From positions 822,504 to 886,503 of the forward strand of contig CAUJNA010003783.1 of the NCBI GenBank assembly GCA_963377175.1: 64,000 bases of DNA. The letters run 5' to 3'. Under the pieces are notes generated by a model. That model ran no database searches. It was not told the origin of the DNA and was given only the letters and a program-made list of their open reading frames with translations. Source of the DNA: Effrenium voratum. Taxonomy: Eukaryota; Sar; Dinophyceae; Suessiales; Symbiodiniaceae. The stretch's first letter is position 1. Each line of letters begins with the position of its first letter. Both the position numbers and the translations under genes were made by a program. This document shows, in pieces, positions 63,190 through 64,000 of the stretch.

Positions 63190-63312
63190 CTAGGTCTCTG
63201 AGTGGTGCCCTTCTGCCCTTTTTTGGGGGGGCAGGGTTCCCCTACTAAAATAGACAAAACTGAAAAAAAGCCGGGTACCCTTATTCTAACCTCTCAAATC
63301 TGGAGGACCTAG
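63190..63312. repeat. CTAGGTC-family TIR element, copy 5
   Basis: CTAGGTCTCTGAG at the left, CTGGAGGACCTAG at the right, with CTACTAAAATAGACAAAAC inside. It is very close to copy 1 (26018) in sequence. Confidence 0.85.
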
Positions 63313-63371
63313 TTGTGGTTCCCCTTGAAACCGGTCAAAACCCCACGGGTGCAAACAATCCCCGATGGCAG

Positions 63372-63446
63372 GCTCACGTTTCTTGCGGCCTTCTGCTCGT
63401 CTCCGATGCCGCCTGGGCTTTGGGGCCCGCTGGGAGCCCAGACTGG
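63372..63446 (+). CDS. Exon, unidentified
   Basis: A CCCGATGGCAG acceptor leads to 25 codons, AHVSCGLLLVSDAAWALGPA then GSPDW, with a GTCTAG donor at 63447. A second frame (LTFLAAFCSSPMPPGLWGPL...) joins the exon at 62623 in phase, so the frame is undecided. A CTAGGTC element begins 3 bp after the exon end and supplies the donor region. Confidence 0.55.
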
Positions 63447-63448
63447 GT

Positions 63449-63664
63449 CTAGCTAGGTGCCCTTCTCTCCCAACGAATTTTGAGGGGAAGGTTCCCGAAC
63501 CTTCCCGTACCAAAATGGCTTTGGCTCAAAATTAAACAGGAGGGTTACGCGGGTTTTGGTCCATGTTTCCACTTACCAAGGTTCCATTTTGGTTCCGGTT
63601 TTTGAAGCCACACCCAAATAGACTACCGATATCCTTCTTGTAACCTCTCTACTGGGGGACCTAG
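63449..63664. mobile_element. CTAGGTC-family TIR element, copy 6 (enlarged)
   Basis: CTAGCTAGGTGCCCTTCTC at the left and CTCTACTGGGGGACCTAG at the right. At about 215 bp it is nearly twice the usual length, with GAACCTTCCCGTACCAAAAT and TTGGTTCCGGTTTTTGAAGC inserted in the middle. It directly abuts the exon at 63372-63446, and its right end gives a CTAGCAG acceptor-like site. Confidence 0.7.
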
Positions 63665-64000
63665 CAGAATTCAGCAGAATTCCCTTGGAAGAACCTTGGG
63701 AACCTTCCCATTTACCTGTAGAACATGGAACCATGGTGAAATCCAGTAAAAGCCAAAAGGACATTTGGTGGTGTCCTCCTATGGCGAAACGCCTGGGATC
63801 CACTAGGCTTGATTGGACGCTCTTTTTGGAGGGAATCCCTCGTCAAGATTTGTGTGTGTGTGTGAGTGTGTGTTTTATTTTGAGAATATCCTTTTTAGGT
63901 TGTTGTAAATGGAGACCAAAGGGAAAACCAAAATCCATTTTTGGGGGGCCCTGAACAACAACCGCACCTTAACACTTAGCATTTGTTATTCACAACAACC
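63665..64000. other. Window end, no supported exon
   Basis: A direct repeat AGAATTCAGCAGAATTCCC, a CCTTGG-AACCTTGGGAACC cluster and a (GT)n tract at 63851-63875. No splice-bounded coding segment was found. Confidence 0.45.

Overview
The window looks like nuclear DNA of a dinoflagellate, most likely a suessialean such as Symbiodiniaceae or Polarella (inference). Five things point that way. Exons are short (about 35-215 bp) and lie in introns of 0.4-3 kb. Every exon I can support is on the + strand. Many 5' splice sites are GC and a few appear to be GA instead of GT, with G-rich bases after the acceptor. Introns are full of short terminal-inverted-repeat (TIR) elements and minisatellites. One gene is intronless with a trans-splice-like acceptor just upstream. 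I see no rRNA, convincing tRNA, CRISPR array or bacterial operon.

Layout. 1-12.7 kb: scattered exons of one or two unidentified genes, with a decamer satellite at 7.6-8.5 kb. 15-17.1 kb: further exons, either the 5' part of the next gene or a separate one. 18.0-36.3 kb: the best-supported gene, an AlkB-type 2-oxoglutarate/Fe(II) dioxygenase that I rebuilt from 15 exons whose reading phases agree at all 14 junctions; eight of the 14 introns start with GC. It carries the HxD...H iron triad and the RxNLTWR co-substrate motif. A bipartite nuclear localisation signal and an unrecognised C-terminal extension follow. Its last intron holds a (CAAG)n array and about 450 bp of degenerate telomere-like CCCTAAA sequence. 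36.3-42 kb: repeats, a C/G-rich satellite and two doubtful exons. 42.2-49.1 kb: phase-compatible exons of an unknown helical protein, apparently interrupted in one intron by a complete intronless cathepsin B-like protease gene (45.35-46.39 kb). 50.6-63.5 kb: more exons of unknown genes, a 42-bp minisatellite of about 40 copies, and TIR elements that sit exactly at exon edges.

The main biological signal is the relation between TIR elements and introns. At least nine small element families (A-F, J, K, L and a CTAGGTC family) recur through the window. In the clearest case (60.72-60.85 kb) a 107-bp element with perfect 15-bp TIRs and a 14-bp target duplication splits an open exon. Removing it as a GA...AG intron restores one continuous reading frame. 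This is what a recent intron-creating transposon (introner) would look like. All exon models are read by eye from splice motifs, codon content, phase and, for AlkB and the protease, recognised protein motifs; no transcript evidence was available.
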